Shown piece after piece: positions 24,248 to 32,460 of a DNA stretch of 58,855 nucleotides. Positions within the stretch are counted from its first letter, which is position 1; the number at the start of each line of letters is the position of its first letter. Location: assembly GCF_000434895.1 (NCBI RefSeq), contig NZ_FR892827.1, positions 13,509 to 72,363 on the forward strand, written 5' to 3'. Origin of the DNA: Phascolarctobacterium succinatutens CAG:287. GTDB taxonomy: Bacteria > Bacillota > Negativicutes > Acidaminococcales > Acidaminococcaceae. The position numbers and the translations under genes are program-made. Under the pieces are notes generated by a model that was given only the letters and a program-made list of their open reading frames with translations, was not told the origin of the DNA and ran no database searches.

Positions 24248-25210
24248 TTATTTACATTCTGCAGGAGCAATGCCTTCTGCGGTTTTGATGTTCTTGCGTA
24301 CATCGTCGCAGCATTTGTGGAAGTTTGCCAGCTCCTCGGCAGTCAGAGGCAGCTCCAGCACACGCTCTGCACCGTTTTTGCCCAGCAGAACAGGAACGCC
24401 TACAAAGACATCCTTTTCGCCGTATTCGCCGTCAAGCAGCATGGAAGCAGGCATAATGCGTTGCTCGTCGTTGAAAATGCAGCGTACCATACGTGCTGCG
24501 GTAGAGCAGATGCCGTATTCGGTGCAGTGCTTGCCGCTGTAGGTTACCCAGCCGCCGCCGATAGCGCGTTTTTGCAGCTCCGGTTTGTCAAAAGCGAATT
24601 TAGGATCCTCGTGTTCCAGAGAGCTTAAAGGAATGCCGTTGAAGTTTACGCAGGACCATGCAGCCATTTGGGAAGCGCCGTGCTCGCCAATCATGTAAGC
24701 GCTGATGGATTGCGGAGAAACGCCAGTCTGCAAGGATAAAGCAGATACCAGACGGGAGGTATCCAGACCGGTACCGGTGCCGATTACATGGCCTTTCGGC
24801 AAACCGCTTTCACGATAAAGGATGTTGGTGATAACATCGCAAGGATTGGTGATGTTAACAATGAAGCCGTTGAAGCCGCTGGCCATAACCTTGTGGATAT
24901 AACCTTTAACCTGTGCTGCGGTAAAGGTAAGTTCATCTAAGCGGTCACCGCTGGCAACCAGGTCGATATCGCCGATGCAGTTTACGATAGCATCGCAGTC
25001 GCCCAAGTCAGCGTAGGTACCGCCATTGATTTTTACATCATGCGGGCAATACAGAATTGCGTCGCGCAGGTCCTGTACCTCGGCAGCCAGCTTGGATTCT
25101 TTCGGATCTACCAGCACCAGCTCGGCAGCAATGCCCTGAATAGCCAGGCTGTATGCAACGTGAGCACCAACGTGACCTAAACCGAGAATACCAACTTTTC
25201 TTGTTTTCAT
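24248..25210 (-). CDS. L-lactate / L-2-hydroxyacid dehydrogenase
   Basis: 320 aa LDH/MDH-superfamily enzyme. Rossmann loop GLGHVGAH, NITNPCDV, GTGTGLDTSRL and the catalytic histidine in GEHGASQ. The residue pattern resembles L-lactate and L-2-hydroxyisocaproate dehydrogenases rather than malate dehydrogenase. It lies 33 bases after larA, so it probably oxidises or forms the L-hydroxyacid whose isomer LarA interconverts. Exact substrate unproven. Confidence 0.85.
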   Translation of the reverse strand: MKTRKVGILGLGHVGAHVAYSLAIQGIAAELVLVDPKESKLAAEVQDLRDAILYCPHDVKINGGTYADLGDCDAIVNCIGDIDLVASGDRLDELTFTAAQVKGYIHKVMASGFNGFIVNITNPCDVITNILYRESGLPKGHVIGTGTGLDTSRLVSALSLQTGVSPQSISAYMIGEHGASQMAAWSCVNFNGIPLSSLEHEDPKFAFDKPELQKRAIGGGWVTYSGKHCTEYGICSTAARMVRCIFNDEQRIMPASMLLDGEYGEKDVFVGVPVLLGKNGAERVLELPLTAEELANFHKCCDDVRKNIKTAEGIAPAECK

Positions 25211-25243
25211 AATTAAGTTCCCCCCAAATTATTCTTTAATATT

Positions 25244-26542
25244 TTATTTGTCCAAAATAGGCAGCGTAGCTGACGCATGACCCATAATGGTAATATTGTA
25301 ATCCTTTTTGCCCTGCTCTGCAAGCTTTTCCTGAGCCAGATCCCAGGCCTCCTGCAAGGATGCACAGGGAATATGACCTGTCTTGCGGACAAAATCGAAG
25401 TTCTCCGGGCGTGTTACCAGATAAGCCGTTACATCGTTGACAATGCAGCGCGCCTTGAAGGCAACAAAGGCCGGAATAGTGAAATTAGCACGGATATCCT
25501 TTTCAAACTGCTCCATATCGTTACGGCTGAAGCAGTCCGTAAAGATAGCAGGCTCCTTGATATCCGGGCAGTCCAAAGTGAAAATCATGATGCCGCCGTG
25601 CTTAACCGCAAACTGTGCGTTCATGTGGCACTTGGTAGCCTGATACAGGTTCAAATCCTTGGGATAACCGCCTGCGGAAGCAATTACTACATCAGCCAGC
25701 TGTTTGATGTGTACGCCTGCCATAGCCAGTAAATCCTTGCAGCCCTTCTGCCATGCCTCGTACCAGTGGCCTGCAACAACCTCGCTGATTTCTCCGTCCG
25801 GAGTAAATACGGTATTCACCAGAAAATCGGGATTCAGCAGCTTGCAGGATTCATACATATCCTGATGAATAGGATTGCCCTCCAGCAGACTTGCGTCACA
25901 AGCCTTGTTGCAGCCTGCGCCCTCTACCGGAGACATAGTCATGCAATGGTTTTTCATAATGCTGTCATATGCCGCTACGCCCGGCATAACAGCCTTGCGT
26001 CCGCCGCCGAAGCCGGCAAAGGGATGCAGTGTTACGGCACCGGTCAGAATAACTCTGTCGGCATTAGCAACATATTTGCTGATAGCAACATCATTGCCGA
26101 AGGAGGTTTGGCCAAGCAGTACCATATCCTCGCTCTTGCGGGAGTCATGTTGAACGATTTTCAGACGGCGCACCATCTCCTCGCCGCAAACGGTGATATC
26201 CTCTTCATGTGTATGACCGCGGTGGGTACCGGTAGCAACAATAACAGTGATGTCCTCGTCCTTTACGCCCACACTGTTCAGCTCGGCAACAATAACCGGC
26301 AGAAATTCGGACGTGCCGCACAGACGGGTGATATCGCTGATGACAATGGTTACAGTTTCGCCTGCATGCACAATTTCGCGCAGAGGCTTGGTACCGATCG
26401 GGTTACGGATTGCTTCGGTAGTAGCGGCAACAACGTCCTCGCAGACGCTGGATTCATTGCCGTGTATATCATATATAACGCGCTCCTCGGGGAGCACTAC
26501 CTCTTCCTGTCGTTTGCCTATTGGCAGAAAGTATTTTTTCAT
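25244..26542 (-). CDS. larA: Nickel-dependent lactate racemase family protein
   Basis: 432 aa from the ATG at 26542, seven bases after GGAGG; an ATG two codons earlier sits directly against the ribosome site. LarA interconverts D- and L-lactate (or another 2-hydroxyacid) using the nickel-pincer nucleotide (NPN). The residues that bind it are present: H107 in ATGTHRGHT, H173 in TLHPFAG and K183 in GGGRKAVMPG, one residue off the Lactobacillus plantarum numbering. The cofactor genes larB, larC and larE are not in the window, so NPN must be made from elsewhere. Confidence 0.88.
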   Translation of the reverse strand: MKKYFLPIGKRQEEVVLPEERVIYDIHGNESSVCEDVVAATTEAIRNPIGTKPLREIVHAGETVTIVISDITRLCGTSEFLPVIVAELNSVGVKDEDITVIVATGTHRGHTHEEDITVCGEEMVRRLKIVQHDSRKSEDMVLLGQTSFGNDVAISKYVANADRVILTGAVTLHPFAGFGGGRKAVMPGVAAYDSIMKNHCMTMSPVEGAGCNKACDASLLEGNPIHQDMYESCKLLNPDFLVNTVFTPDGEISEVVAGHWYEAWQKGCKDLLAMAGVHIKQLADVVIASAGGYPKDLNLYQATKCHMNAQFAVKHGGIMIFTLDCPDIKEPAIFTDCFSRNDMEQFEKDIRANFTIPAFVAFKARCIVNDVTAYLVTRPENFDFVRKTGHIPCASLQEAWDLAQEKLAEQGKKDYNITIMGHASATLPILDK

Positions 26543-26573
26543 CGACATCCCTCCATTTGAAAAAACTAAATCT

Positions 26574-26602
26574 ATTATACATGAAATCAGCTAAATATAC
26601 AA
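26574..26602 (-). promoter_or_regulatory. Promoter of larA
   Basis: Minus-strand TTGTAT (26597-26602), 17-base spacer, TATAAT (26574-26579). Confidence 0.7.
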
Positions 26603-26648
26603 GCTGACAGTAAAACTGTAAAGAAAATTCAGCCTTTGTCTAAAATTG

Positions 26649-26657
26649 TGTTATAAT
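26649..26657 (+). promoter_or_regulatory. Extended -10 promoter of the flavodoxin gene
   Basis: TGTTATAAT on the plus strand, 28 bases before the ATG; divergent from the larA promoter with about 50 bases between the two -10 boxes' outer edges. Confidence 0.6.
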
Positions 26658-26685
26658 ACTACTATATGAAAGCGAGGTTCCCATT

Positions 26686-27153
26686 ATGAAGAAAACTCTT
26701 ATCGCCTATTTCACACGCACAGGCATTACCAAAAAGCTGGCCGAGGACACCGCCAAGCAAACCGGCGCCGACCTTTTTGCTATCGAGCCGATAAAAGAAT
26801 ATTCCTCCTCCTACCTTGTTTGTGTAGGCCAGGCCAAGCTGGAAAACCTGCAGAACGCCCGTCCTGCGATGAAGGCAAAGCCGCAGAACCTGCAGGACTA
26901 TGACACCATTGTGGTGATGTTCCCTATCTGGTGGTTCACCTGCCCCAATATCATCCTCACCTTCCTAGAGGAAAACGACCTGAGCGGCAAAACAATTATC
27001 CCTGTCTGCACCTACGGCAGCAGCGGTAAGGGCAGCAGTGAAAAGGCTATGACTAAAGTTTGTAAAAACGCAACATTCAAGCCCTGTATCGAAGCAAACG
27101 GCCTCAAGGACAAGGCTGTAGCAACAATCGCCGCAGCTATCGACGAAGCATAA
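26686..27153 (+). CDS. Flavodoxin
   Basis: 155 aa. N-terminal FMN-phosphate loop YFTRTGITKKLAE, aromatic FMN-stacking region FPIWWFTCP, and the second loop CTYGSSGKGSS. Flavodoxin_4-like; carries low-potential electrons or acts as an NAD(P)H-linked reductase partner. One of two plus-strand genes in the window. Confidence 0.88.
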   Translation: MKKTLIAYFTRTGITKKLAEDTAKQTGADLFAIEPIKEYSSSYLVCVGQAKLENLQNARPAMKAKPQNLQDYDTIVVMFPIWWFTCPNIILTFLEENDLSGKTIIPVCTYGSSGKGSSEKAMTKVCKNATFKPCIEANGLKDKAVATIAAAIDEA

Positions 27154-27175
27154 AAAGAATCATAAGCGTAAAATT

Positions 27176-27224
27176 AAGGCTTCCGCAGTTTGGCAACACC
27201 TTACTGCAGAAGCCTTTTGCTTTA
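27176..27224 (+). terminator. Terminator of flavodoxin (convergent)
   Basis: Arms AAGGCTTC(C)GCAGT and ACTGC(A)GAAGCCTT, then TTTTGCTTT on the plus strand. It may serve the convergent M20 gene as well. Confidence 0.75.
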
Positions 27225-27242
27225 TAATTTTTCAGGATATGC

Positions 27243-28364
27243 TTACGGCTTTACGCATAAAATACGCTGCGTAAGATTTGTCAGCACGTTGATGGCATTA
27301 GCCAGCGCGCTGTGGTCAAAGTGCATATCGCGGTCATGCAGACGCGGCTCCAGGTCGCAGCCTATGCCCAAGCTGGCAGTTTTCAGCTGCGGACGCTCCT
27401 GCTTGAAGAAGTTGAAGTCCTCGCCTACCGTAATATTGGCAGCGGGAATCAGTCCCCCCGCTCCCAGCTCTGCGGAAATTACCTCCTGCGTCAGCGCCAA
27501 CAGTGACGGGTCAGCCTCCGCCGCCGGGCAGGTGCCGACGATATGACAATCCGCCTCCGCGCCATACACCTTCGCCGTATTCACAACGATATCCTCTACT
27601 TTGCGGCGCAACTCGAGCATCTCTGCGTTCGACGTACTGCGCAGGTCAAAGCCAATGCTTACCTTGTCGCAGATAGCGTTGAGCGAGCCTGCACCGCCCA
27701 TGAAGCGGGTAGTTTTGATACTGCCGCCCAAAAGCGGATTGCTGTGCAGTGCGTTGATGGCATTGACGATGGCGGCACCGGCATCAATAGCGTTCACGCC
27801 CAGATGCGGCTGGGAGCCGTGCGCTGCCAACCCACGGATTTCGCCTTCCATCAGGGTGCAGGCCGTCCAATTGATCTGGGCGATAATCTGACCGCTGCGT
27901 GCCATATCCTTCGGCATTACATGATAACCCAAAGCGTACTGCACATCATCCAGCGCTCCTGCCTTCAGCATCGCCAACGCGCCTCTGCCGATTTCCTCCG
28001 CAGGCTGACAAAGAATCTTTACACGGCCGCAGGCAAGGCCCTGCTCTTGCAGCAGCTTGGCTACACCCAAAGCGATAGTCATATGCGCATCATGACCGCA
28101 GGCGTGAATAGGCTCCAACGAACCGTCCTCATTTTTAAACAGCAGGCAGTCCATATCTGTGCGCACTGCTACCGTAGGTCCCGGTTTACCGCTGTCGAGC
28201 ACAGCGGTAAGTGCGGTAGTATTGCCGACGTTTTCGGTTACATCGTAACCAAGCTTACGCAAAAAATCTGCCAGATAAGCTGCTGTCTTAACTTCCTTGA
28301 AGGCAGGCTCCGCCAGAGCATGCAGCTTGGGCCAGACCTCATTAATATGTGCTTGAATATCCAT
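27243..28364 (-). CDS. M20 family amidohydrolase / peptidase
   Basis: 373 aa from the ATG at 28364, eight bases after AAGGTGG; the frame extends 26 codons upstream through a terminator hairpin and is not coding there. Metal-site signatures HACGHDAHM, CQPAEEIGRG and the lid domain place it with IAA-amino-acid hydrolase/N-acyl amino acid deacylases (AbgB/HipO-like). It follows metQ on the same strand, so an N-acyl or dipeptide form of methionine is a reasonable substrate guess. Confidence 0.85.
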   Translation of the reverse strand: MDIQAHINEVWPKLHALAEPAFKEVKTAAYLADFLRKLGYDVTENVGNTTALTAVLDSGKPGPTVAVRTDMDCLLFKNEDGSLEPIHACGHDAHMTIALGVAKLLQEQGLACGRVKILCQPAEEIGRGALAMLKAGALDDVQYALGYHVMPKDMARSGQIIAQINWTACTLMEGEIRGLAAHGSQPHLGVNAIDAGAAIVNAINALHSNPLLGGSIKTTRFMGGAGSLNAICDKVSIGFDLRSTSNAEMLELRRKVEDIVVNTAKVYGAEADCHIVGTCPAAEADPSLLALTQEVISAELGAGGLIPAANITVGEDFNFFKQERPQLKTASLGIGCDLEPRLHDRDMHFDHSALANAINVLTNLTQRILCVKP

Positions 28365-28388
28365 AATTAAAACCACCTTTGCATAGAC

Positions 28389-28432
28389 AAAAGGCCAACG
28401 GCAAAGCTCCCGCAGGAGTTTGCGCGTTGACC
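28389..28432 (-). terminator. Terminator-like hairpin between metQ and the M20 gene
   Basis: Arms GGTCAACGCGCAAACTCC and GGAGCTTTGCCGTTGGCC pair almost throughout, followed by TTTTG on the minus strand. It would reduce read-through into the M20 gene. Confidence 0.7.
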
Positions 28433-28441
28433 ATGAGCTCA

Positions 28442-29275
28442 TTATTTATTATCCCAGCCTAAGTATACAGAACCGGGGAATTTCTTCTCGATGAATTCTG
28501 CATTTTCCTTAGATTGATATGCTTCCTGGAAAATCTTCAGACGCGGATCGTTCAGGTCTTTTTCCTGTACGGCAACAATGTTTACATACAGAGAATCCTT
28601 AGTTTCACGCAGGATAGGATCCTTGGCGGGGTCCAGGCCGGCGCTGATAGCGTAGGTAGTGTTGATAGCTGCGCAGGTCAGGTCATCCAGACTGCGGGGA
28701 ATTGCAGCAGCCTCCAGCTCAACAATTTCGAAATGGTGCGGATTTTCGGTGATATCCTTAACGCTGGTAGTAACATCCTTCGGGTCTTTAACCTTAATCA
28801 GGTTGTTGGCAGCAAGCAGCAGAATGGCACGGCCGCCGTTGGTCGGATCGTTAGGAATACCGATTTTCGCACCGTCAGGAATGGTGTCGCCAGGTTTCAA
28901 TTTTTTAGAGTAAATGTTAATCGGGAACAAAGCGGTGTTGAAGGCCTTAGCCAGCTTGAAGGAAGGCTCCTTATTCATGGTTGCCTTCAGGAAGGGCTCA
29001 TGCTGGAAGCAGTTAGCCCAGATTTCACCGGCAGCCAGTGCGGAGTTAGGAGTTACGAAATCGCTGAACTCTTTAACTTCAATCTTCAGGCCTTTTTTCT
29101 CGGCAATCTTCTTTACGTTATCCATAATTACAGCATGCGGACCGGGGTTTACGCCTACGATAACGGGCTTATTCATATCTACCTTGCCGTCATCCTTAGA
29201 ACCGCCGCAGCCTGCAGCTACGATAGCAAACATGGTCAGTACGCCTACAAGAGCGTATTTTAAAAACTTATTCAT
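28442..29275 (-). CDS. metQ: MetQ/NlpA-family substrate-binding lipoprotein
   Basis: 277 aa. Signal peptide with lipobox IVAAGC, lipidated Cys23. Family motifs VGVNPGPHAVIMDNV and IPNDPTNGGRAL-like IPNDPTNGGRA match MetQ, which binds methionine and its derivatives for the MetNI transporter. metN and metI are absent on both sides, so it is an orphan binding protein here. Confidence 0.9.
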   Translation of the reverse strand: MNKFLKYALVGVLTMFAIVAAGCGGSKDDGKVDMNKPVIVGVNPGPHAVIMDNVKKIAEKKGLKIEVKEFSDFVTPNSALAAGEIWANCFQHEPFLKATMNKEPSFKLAKAFNTALFPINIYSKKLKPGDTIPDGAKIGIPNDPTNGGRAILLLAANNLIKVKDPKDVTTSVKDITENPHHFEIVELEAAAIPRSLDDLTCAAINTTYAISAGLDPAKDPILRETKDSLYVNIVAVQEKDLNDPRLKIFQEAYQSKENAEFIEKKFPGSVYLGWDNK

Positions 29276-29329
29276 TTTCCATTAACCTCCCCAGCAGTTT
29301 ACTAGACTGCTAAAACAAAATACGTTGTT

Positions 29330-29358
29330 ATTATATTCTTTTGCAGGAGTATAGTCAA
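29330..29358 (-). promoter_or_regulatory. Promoter of metQ
   Basis: Minus-strand TTGACT (29353-29358), 17-base spacer, TATAAT (29330-29335). An AGCAGT/ACTGCT hairpin sits in the leader just ahead of the ribosome site. No S-box is visible. Confidence 0.8.
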
Positions 29359-29405
29359 GAAGGAAAAATGTATACTATTTTACACTTTTTAAAAGTTTTG
29401 CAATG

Positions 29406-29440
29406 CAAAAAAGGCTACCACAATTGCTTGTGATAGCCTT
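29406..29440 (-). terminator. Terminator of rpsB-tsf
   Basis: Arms AAGGCTATCACAA and TTGTGGTAGCCTT, then six T on the minus strand. Confidence 0.85.
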
Positions 29441-29471
29441 AAATGTTCAGTTGCAGTCCAAACTAAACGGA

Positions 29472-30350
29472 TTATTTAATTTGAGACATAACCTCTGCAG
29501 CGAAGTCCTCTTGTTTCTTTTCGATGCCTTCGCCCAGTTGGAAGCGGGAGAATGCCAGAACTTCAGCGCCTGCAGCTTTTACCAGTTTGCCAACGGTTTG
29601 GTCCGGATCTTTAACGAACTCTTGGTCAACCAGGCATACTTCTTTATAGTATTTGTTGATACGGCCCATAACCATCTTCTCGATGATTTTTTCCGGTTTG
29701 CCTTCGTTTTTAGCTTGCTCGGACAGAACTTCTTTCTCGTGCTCCAGCTCAGCAGCCGGTACTTGAGAGCGTTCCAGGTAGCTCGGGTTAGCAGCAGCAA
29801 CATGCATTGCAACGTCTTTACCCAGTTCAGCATTGCCGCCTTTTAATTCAACAATAACGCCGATTTTGCCGCCGCCATGGATGTAAGCAGCAACAACGCC
29901 TTCCGGAGCTTCGTACAGAGCGAAACGACGAACGGAAATCTTTTCGCCGATCTTAGCAACGCTAGCGGTTACCAGAGCTTCAACGGTTTGGCCGTCCAGC
30001 TCGGAAGCCAGCAGAGCTTCAACGTCAGCCGGTTTGGTAGCTACGATATGAGCAGCAATTTTTTCAACGAGTTCTTTGAAGCCGTCGGTTTTAGCAACAA
30101 AGTCGGTTTCGCAGTTAACTTCTACGATTGCACCGATCTTGCCGTCAGCGCTTACGAAAGAGCCAACAACGCCTTCAGCAGCGATACGGCCGGCTTTTTT
30201 AGCAGCAGCAGCCAGACCTTTTTCACGCAGGAAGTCGATTGCTTTGTCCATATCGCCTTCTACAGCGGTCAGTGCTTTTTTGCAGTCCATCATGCCAGCG
30301 CCAGTACGCTCGCGCAGTTCTTTAACTAATGCAGCAGTAATTTGAGCCAT
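29472..30350 (-). CDS. tsf: Elongation factor Ts
   Basis: 292 aa. UBA-like N-domain with RTGAGMMDCKKAL, the TDFVAKTDGF core motif and the C-terminal dimer region. Exchanges GDP for GTP on EF-Tu. It follows rpsB, the almost universal arrangement. Confidence 0.98.
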   Translation of the reverse strand: MAQITAALVKELRERTGAGMMDCKKALTAVEGDMDKAIDFLREKGLAAAAKKAGRIAAEGVVGSFVSADGKIGAIVEVNCETDFVAKTDGFKELVEKIAAHIVATKPADVEALLASELDGQTVEALVTASVAKIGEKISVRRFALYEAPEGVVAAYIHGGGKIGVIVELKGGNAELGKDVAMHVAAANPSYLERSQVPAAELEHEKEVLSEQAKNEGKPEKIIEKMVMGRINKYYKEVCLVDQEFVKDPDQTVGKLVKAAGAEVLAFSRFQLGEGIEKKQEDFAAEVMSQIK

Positions 30351-30390
30351 CAGTTATTCCTCCTCAAAATGTAATATATTAACGTTAGGA

Positions 30391-31128
30391 TTATTCAGCT
30401 TCTTCGGTTGCCGGAGCTTCTTCAGCAGCAGCTTCTTCAGTTTGCATACCTTGACGTCCTTCCAGAACAGCGTCAGCCATTTTAGCAGTCAGCAGTTTTA
30501 CAGCGCGGATAGCGTCGTCGTTTGCAGGGATTACATGATCGATTTCGTCCGGATCGCAGTTGGTGTCAACGGTTGCAACGATAGGAATGTTCAGTTTGTG
30601 AGCTTCCAGAACAGCGATGTGCTCTTTGCGGGGGTCAACGATGAACATAGCGCCCGGCAGTTTTTTCATGTCTTTGATACCGCCCAAGTATTTGGTCAGT
30701 TTTTCCATTTCATGTTTCAGGCCGATAACTTCTTTCTTCGGCAGCAGGTCGAAGGTGCCGTCAGCTTCCATAGCTTCCAGTTTGCGCAGACGTGCAATAC
30801 GGGTTTGGATGGTTTTGAAGTTGGTCAGCATGCCGCCCAGCCAACGCTCGTTAACGAAGAACATGTTGCAGCGGGTAGCTTCTTCTTTCATAGCTTCTTG
30901 AGCTTGTTTTTTGGTACCAACGAACAGAATGTTTTCGCCGGCAGCAGCAACCTCACGGATGAAGTTGTAAGCTTCGTCAACCTTTTTTACGGTTTTTTGC
31001 AGGTCGATGATGTAGATACCGTTACGCTCGGTGAAGATGTACGGAGCCATTTTAGGGTTCCAACGACGGGTTTGGTGACCAAAGTGTACACCAGCTTCAA
31101 GTAATTGTTTCATAGAGATAATAGCCAT
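30391..31128 (-). CDS. rpsB: 30S ribosomal protein S2
   Basis: 245 aa. Begins with KQLLEAGVHFGHQTRRWNPKM, the S2 signature, and has a short Ala/Glu-rich C-terminal tail. It has its own promoter and a structured leader, and is followed by tsf. Confidence 0.98.
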   Translation of the reverse strand: MAIISMKQLLEAGVHFGHQTRRWNPKMAPYIFTERNGIYIIDLQKTVKKVDEAYNFIREVAAAGENILFVGTKKQAQEAMKEEATRCNMFFVNERWLGGMLTNFKTIQTRIARLRKLEAMEADGTFDLLPKKEVIGLKHEMEKLTKYLGGIKDMKKLPGAMFIVDPRKEHIAVLEAHKLNIPIVATVDTNCDPDEIDHVIPANDDAIRAVKLLTAKMADAVLEGRQGMQTEEAAAEEAPATEEAE

Positions 31129-31154
31129 TTTTTGTTTCCTCCTGTTTTTTCCTC

Positions 31155-31218
31155 CGCAGGAATGGGTTATAATTCTTCTCTACGCGGCAAAACGTAGCAA
31201 CAGATGAATTTTCCTGCG
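31155..31218 (-). promoter_or_regulatory. Probable S2 autoregulatory leader
   Basis: In the rpsB 5' region CGCAGGAA (31211-31218 on the minus strand) pairs with TTCCTGCG (31155-31162), enclosing AATTC/GAATT and CTACG/CGTAG stems. A leader hairpin bound by S2 protein is the known mode of rpsB control in many bacteria; the assignment here rests on position and fold by eye. Confidence 0.6.
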
Positions 31219-31240
31219 TGTGTTATTTTTACACCAAAAT

Positions 31241-31269
31241 ATTTTACCATAAATTCCGCAAGCAGGCAA
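31241..31269 (-). promoter_or_regulatory. Promoter of rpsB
   Basis: Minus-strand TTGCCT, 17-base spacer, TAAAAT with extended TGG. Its -35 lies inside the hairpin at 31256-31289. Confidence 0.65.
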
Positions 31270-31289
31270 GAGATTTTTACTGCTTGCGG
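31256..31289 (-). terminator. Probable terminator of the antiporter gene
   Basis: Ten-base perfect stem CCGCAAGCAG/CTGCTTGCGG, followed by AATTT rather than a full T run. Confidence 0.45.
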
Positions 31290-31327
31290 AGGGTAAATGT
31301 TAAATTTTTTACATTATAATGCTGTGC

Positions 31328-32254
31328 TTACAGAATATATCCCAGATACGCCGCATAGCACACCAGCATCAGCGCCCCGGCCCAGCGTTGCAGGCGCTGA
31401 GTACGCAGCACGCACAGCCACAGAAGTACTGCCGCACCAAGCGCTACATAGGTATCAAAGTTGAAGGCAGATGCGAAGGGAATGTCGATAATCAGCGAGG
31501 ACAAGCCTACTACGAAAAGGATATTGAAAATGTTGCTGCCGACGATATTACCGATGGCAATATCTGCGTTACCACGGCGTGCCGCCGCTACAGATGTGAA
31601 CAGCTCCGGCAGCGAGGTGCCCAAAGCCACAATCGTCAGGCCGATAAAACGTTCGCTGAGTCCTGCATAGGTTGCAATAGAGGTTGCTGCACCTACGGTA
31701 ACATTGCTGCCCGCAATAATCAGCGCCAAGCCGCCAACTGCACCCAACAGGCAGCGTCCCAGCGGCAGGCCGGGCTCTTCCAGATCACTGTCGACATTGC
31801 TCTTCATCGCCATGGTGTACAGATACATCATATATGCGGCAAAGGCTACCATGAGCACGCCGCCGTCCGCCAGACTGATGCTGCCGTCGCGTCCCTGATA
31901 AAACAGCAGTGCGGTAACACCGATTATGAAGGGGATTTCGATGCGTACGGTAGAACGCGCTACCGCAATCGGCACAATAGAAGCCGCAAGGCCTAAAATA
32001 ACAAGTATGTTAAGAATATTACTGCCGACGATATTACCGATGGTAATATCCGCATTACCCTTAACTGCAGCAGCGATACTTACCGCTGCCTCCGGTGCGC
32101 TCGTGCCCATTGCTACGATAGTAAGGCCGATTACCAGCTGCGGAATGCCGAAGCGCATGGCAATACCTGCCGCGCCCTCTACAAACCAATCCGCACCCTT
32201 ACCGAGCATCACAAAGCCTAAAGCCAATAAAACAAACTGTAAAGCTATTTCCAT
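31328..32254 (-). CDS. CaCA-family cation antiporter (YrbG-like), likely Mn2+-responsive
   Basis: 308 aa from the ATG at 32254, preceded by AAGGAGG; the 17 extra upstream codons run toward the riboswitch terminator. Two inverted halves each carry the alpha-repeat motif: GTSAPEAAVS...GNIVGSNILN and GTSLPELFTS...GNIVGSNIFN. About ten membrane segments. The family exchanges Ca2+ for Na+ or H+; because a yybP-ykoY Mn2+ riboswitch controls this gene, manganese export is the likelier physiological role here. Confidence 0.88.
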   Translation of the reverse strand: MEIALQFVLLALGFVMLGKGADWFVEGAAGIAMRFGIPQLVIGLTIVAMGTSAPEAAVSIAAAVKGNADITIGNIVGSNILNILVILGLAASIVPIAVARSTVRIEIPFIIGVTALLFYQGRDGSISLADGGVLMVAFAAYMMYLYTMAMKSNVDSDLEEPGLPLGRCLLGAVGGLALIIAGSNVTVGAATSIATYAGLSERFIGLTIVALGTSLPELFTSVAAARRGNADIAIGNIVGSNIFNILFVVGLSSLIIDIPFASAFNFDTYVALGAAVLLWLCVLRTQRLQRWAGALMLVCYAAYLGYIL

Positions 32255-32290
32255 TTTCTTCCTCCTTGATTTGCAGCCGTCTCTAAAAAC

Positions 32291-32416
32291 AAAAAAGCGA
32301 GACATTGCTGCAATAAAATTACAACAAAGTCTCGCTACTTAGTCACAAAGCCGGATTGCCGAAGCAATCGTACTGACGACAGAGTGAACACGCCATGCGT
32401 GCAAGCTACTCCCTTT
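32291..32416 (-). promoter_or_regulatory. yybP-ykoY manganese riboswitch with terminator
   Basis: The minus-strand RNA begins AAAGGGAGUAGC and contains CACGC-AUG-GCGUG, CUGUCGUCAGUACG, GAUUGC-UUCG-GCAAUC, CCGGCUUUGUGAC and finally AGCGAGACUUU, the ordered conserved elements of yybP-ykoY aptamers. The AGCGAGAC strand is shared with a terminator stem (32297-32304 with 32330-32337) followed by six T. Ligand-bound aptamer should hold AGCGAGAC in the base stem and prevent termination, so high Mn2+ turns the antiporter on. Confidence 0.87.
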
Positions 32417-32424
32417 ATATGCAT

Positions 32425-32453
32425 AGTTTAGCCAAACACAGGAAGTTTGTCAA
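32425..32453 (-). promoter_or_regulatory. Promoter of the riboswitch-antiporter unit
   Basis: Minus-strand TTGACA (32448-32453), 17-base spacer, TAAACT (32425-32430). Start expected about eight bases before the aptamer. Confidence 0.8.
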
Positions 32454-32460
32454 GTAAAAT

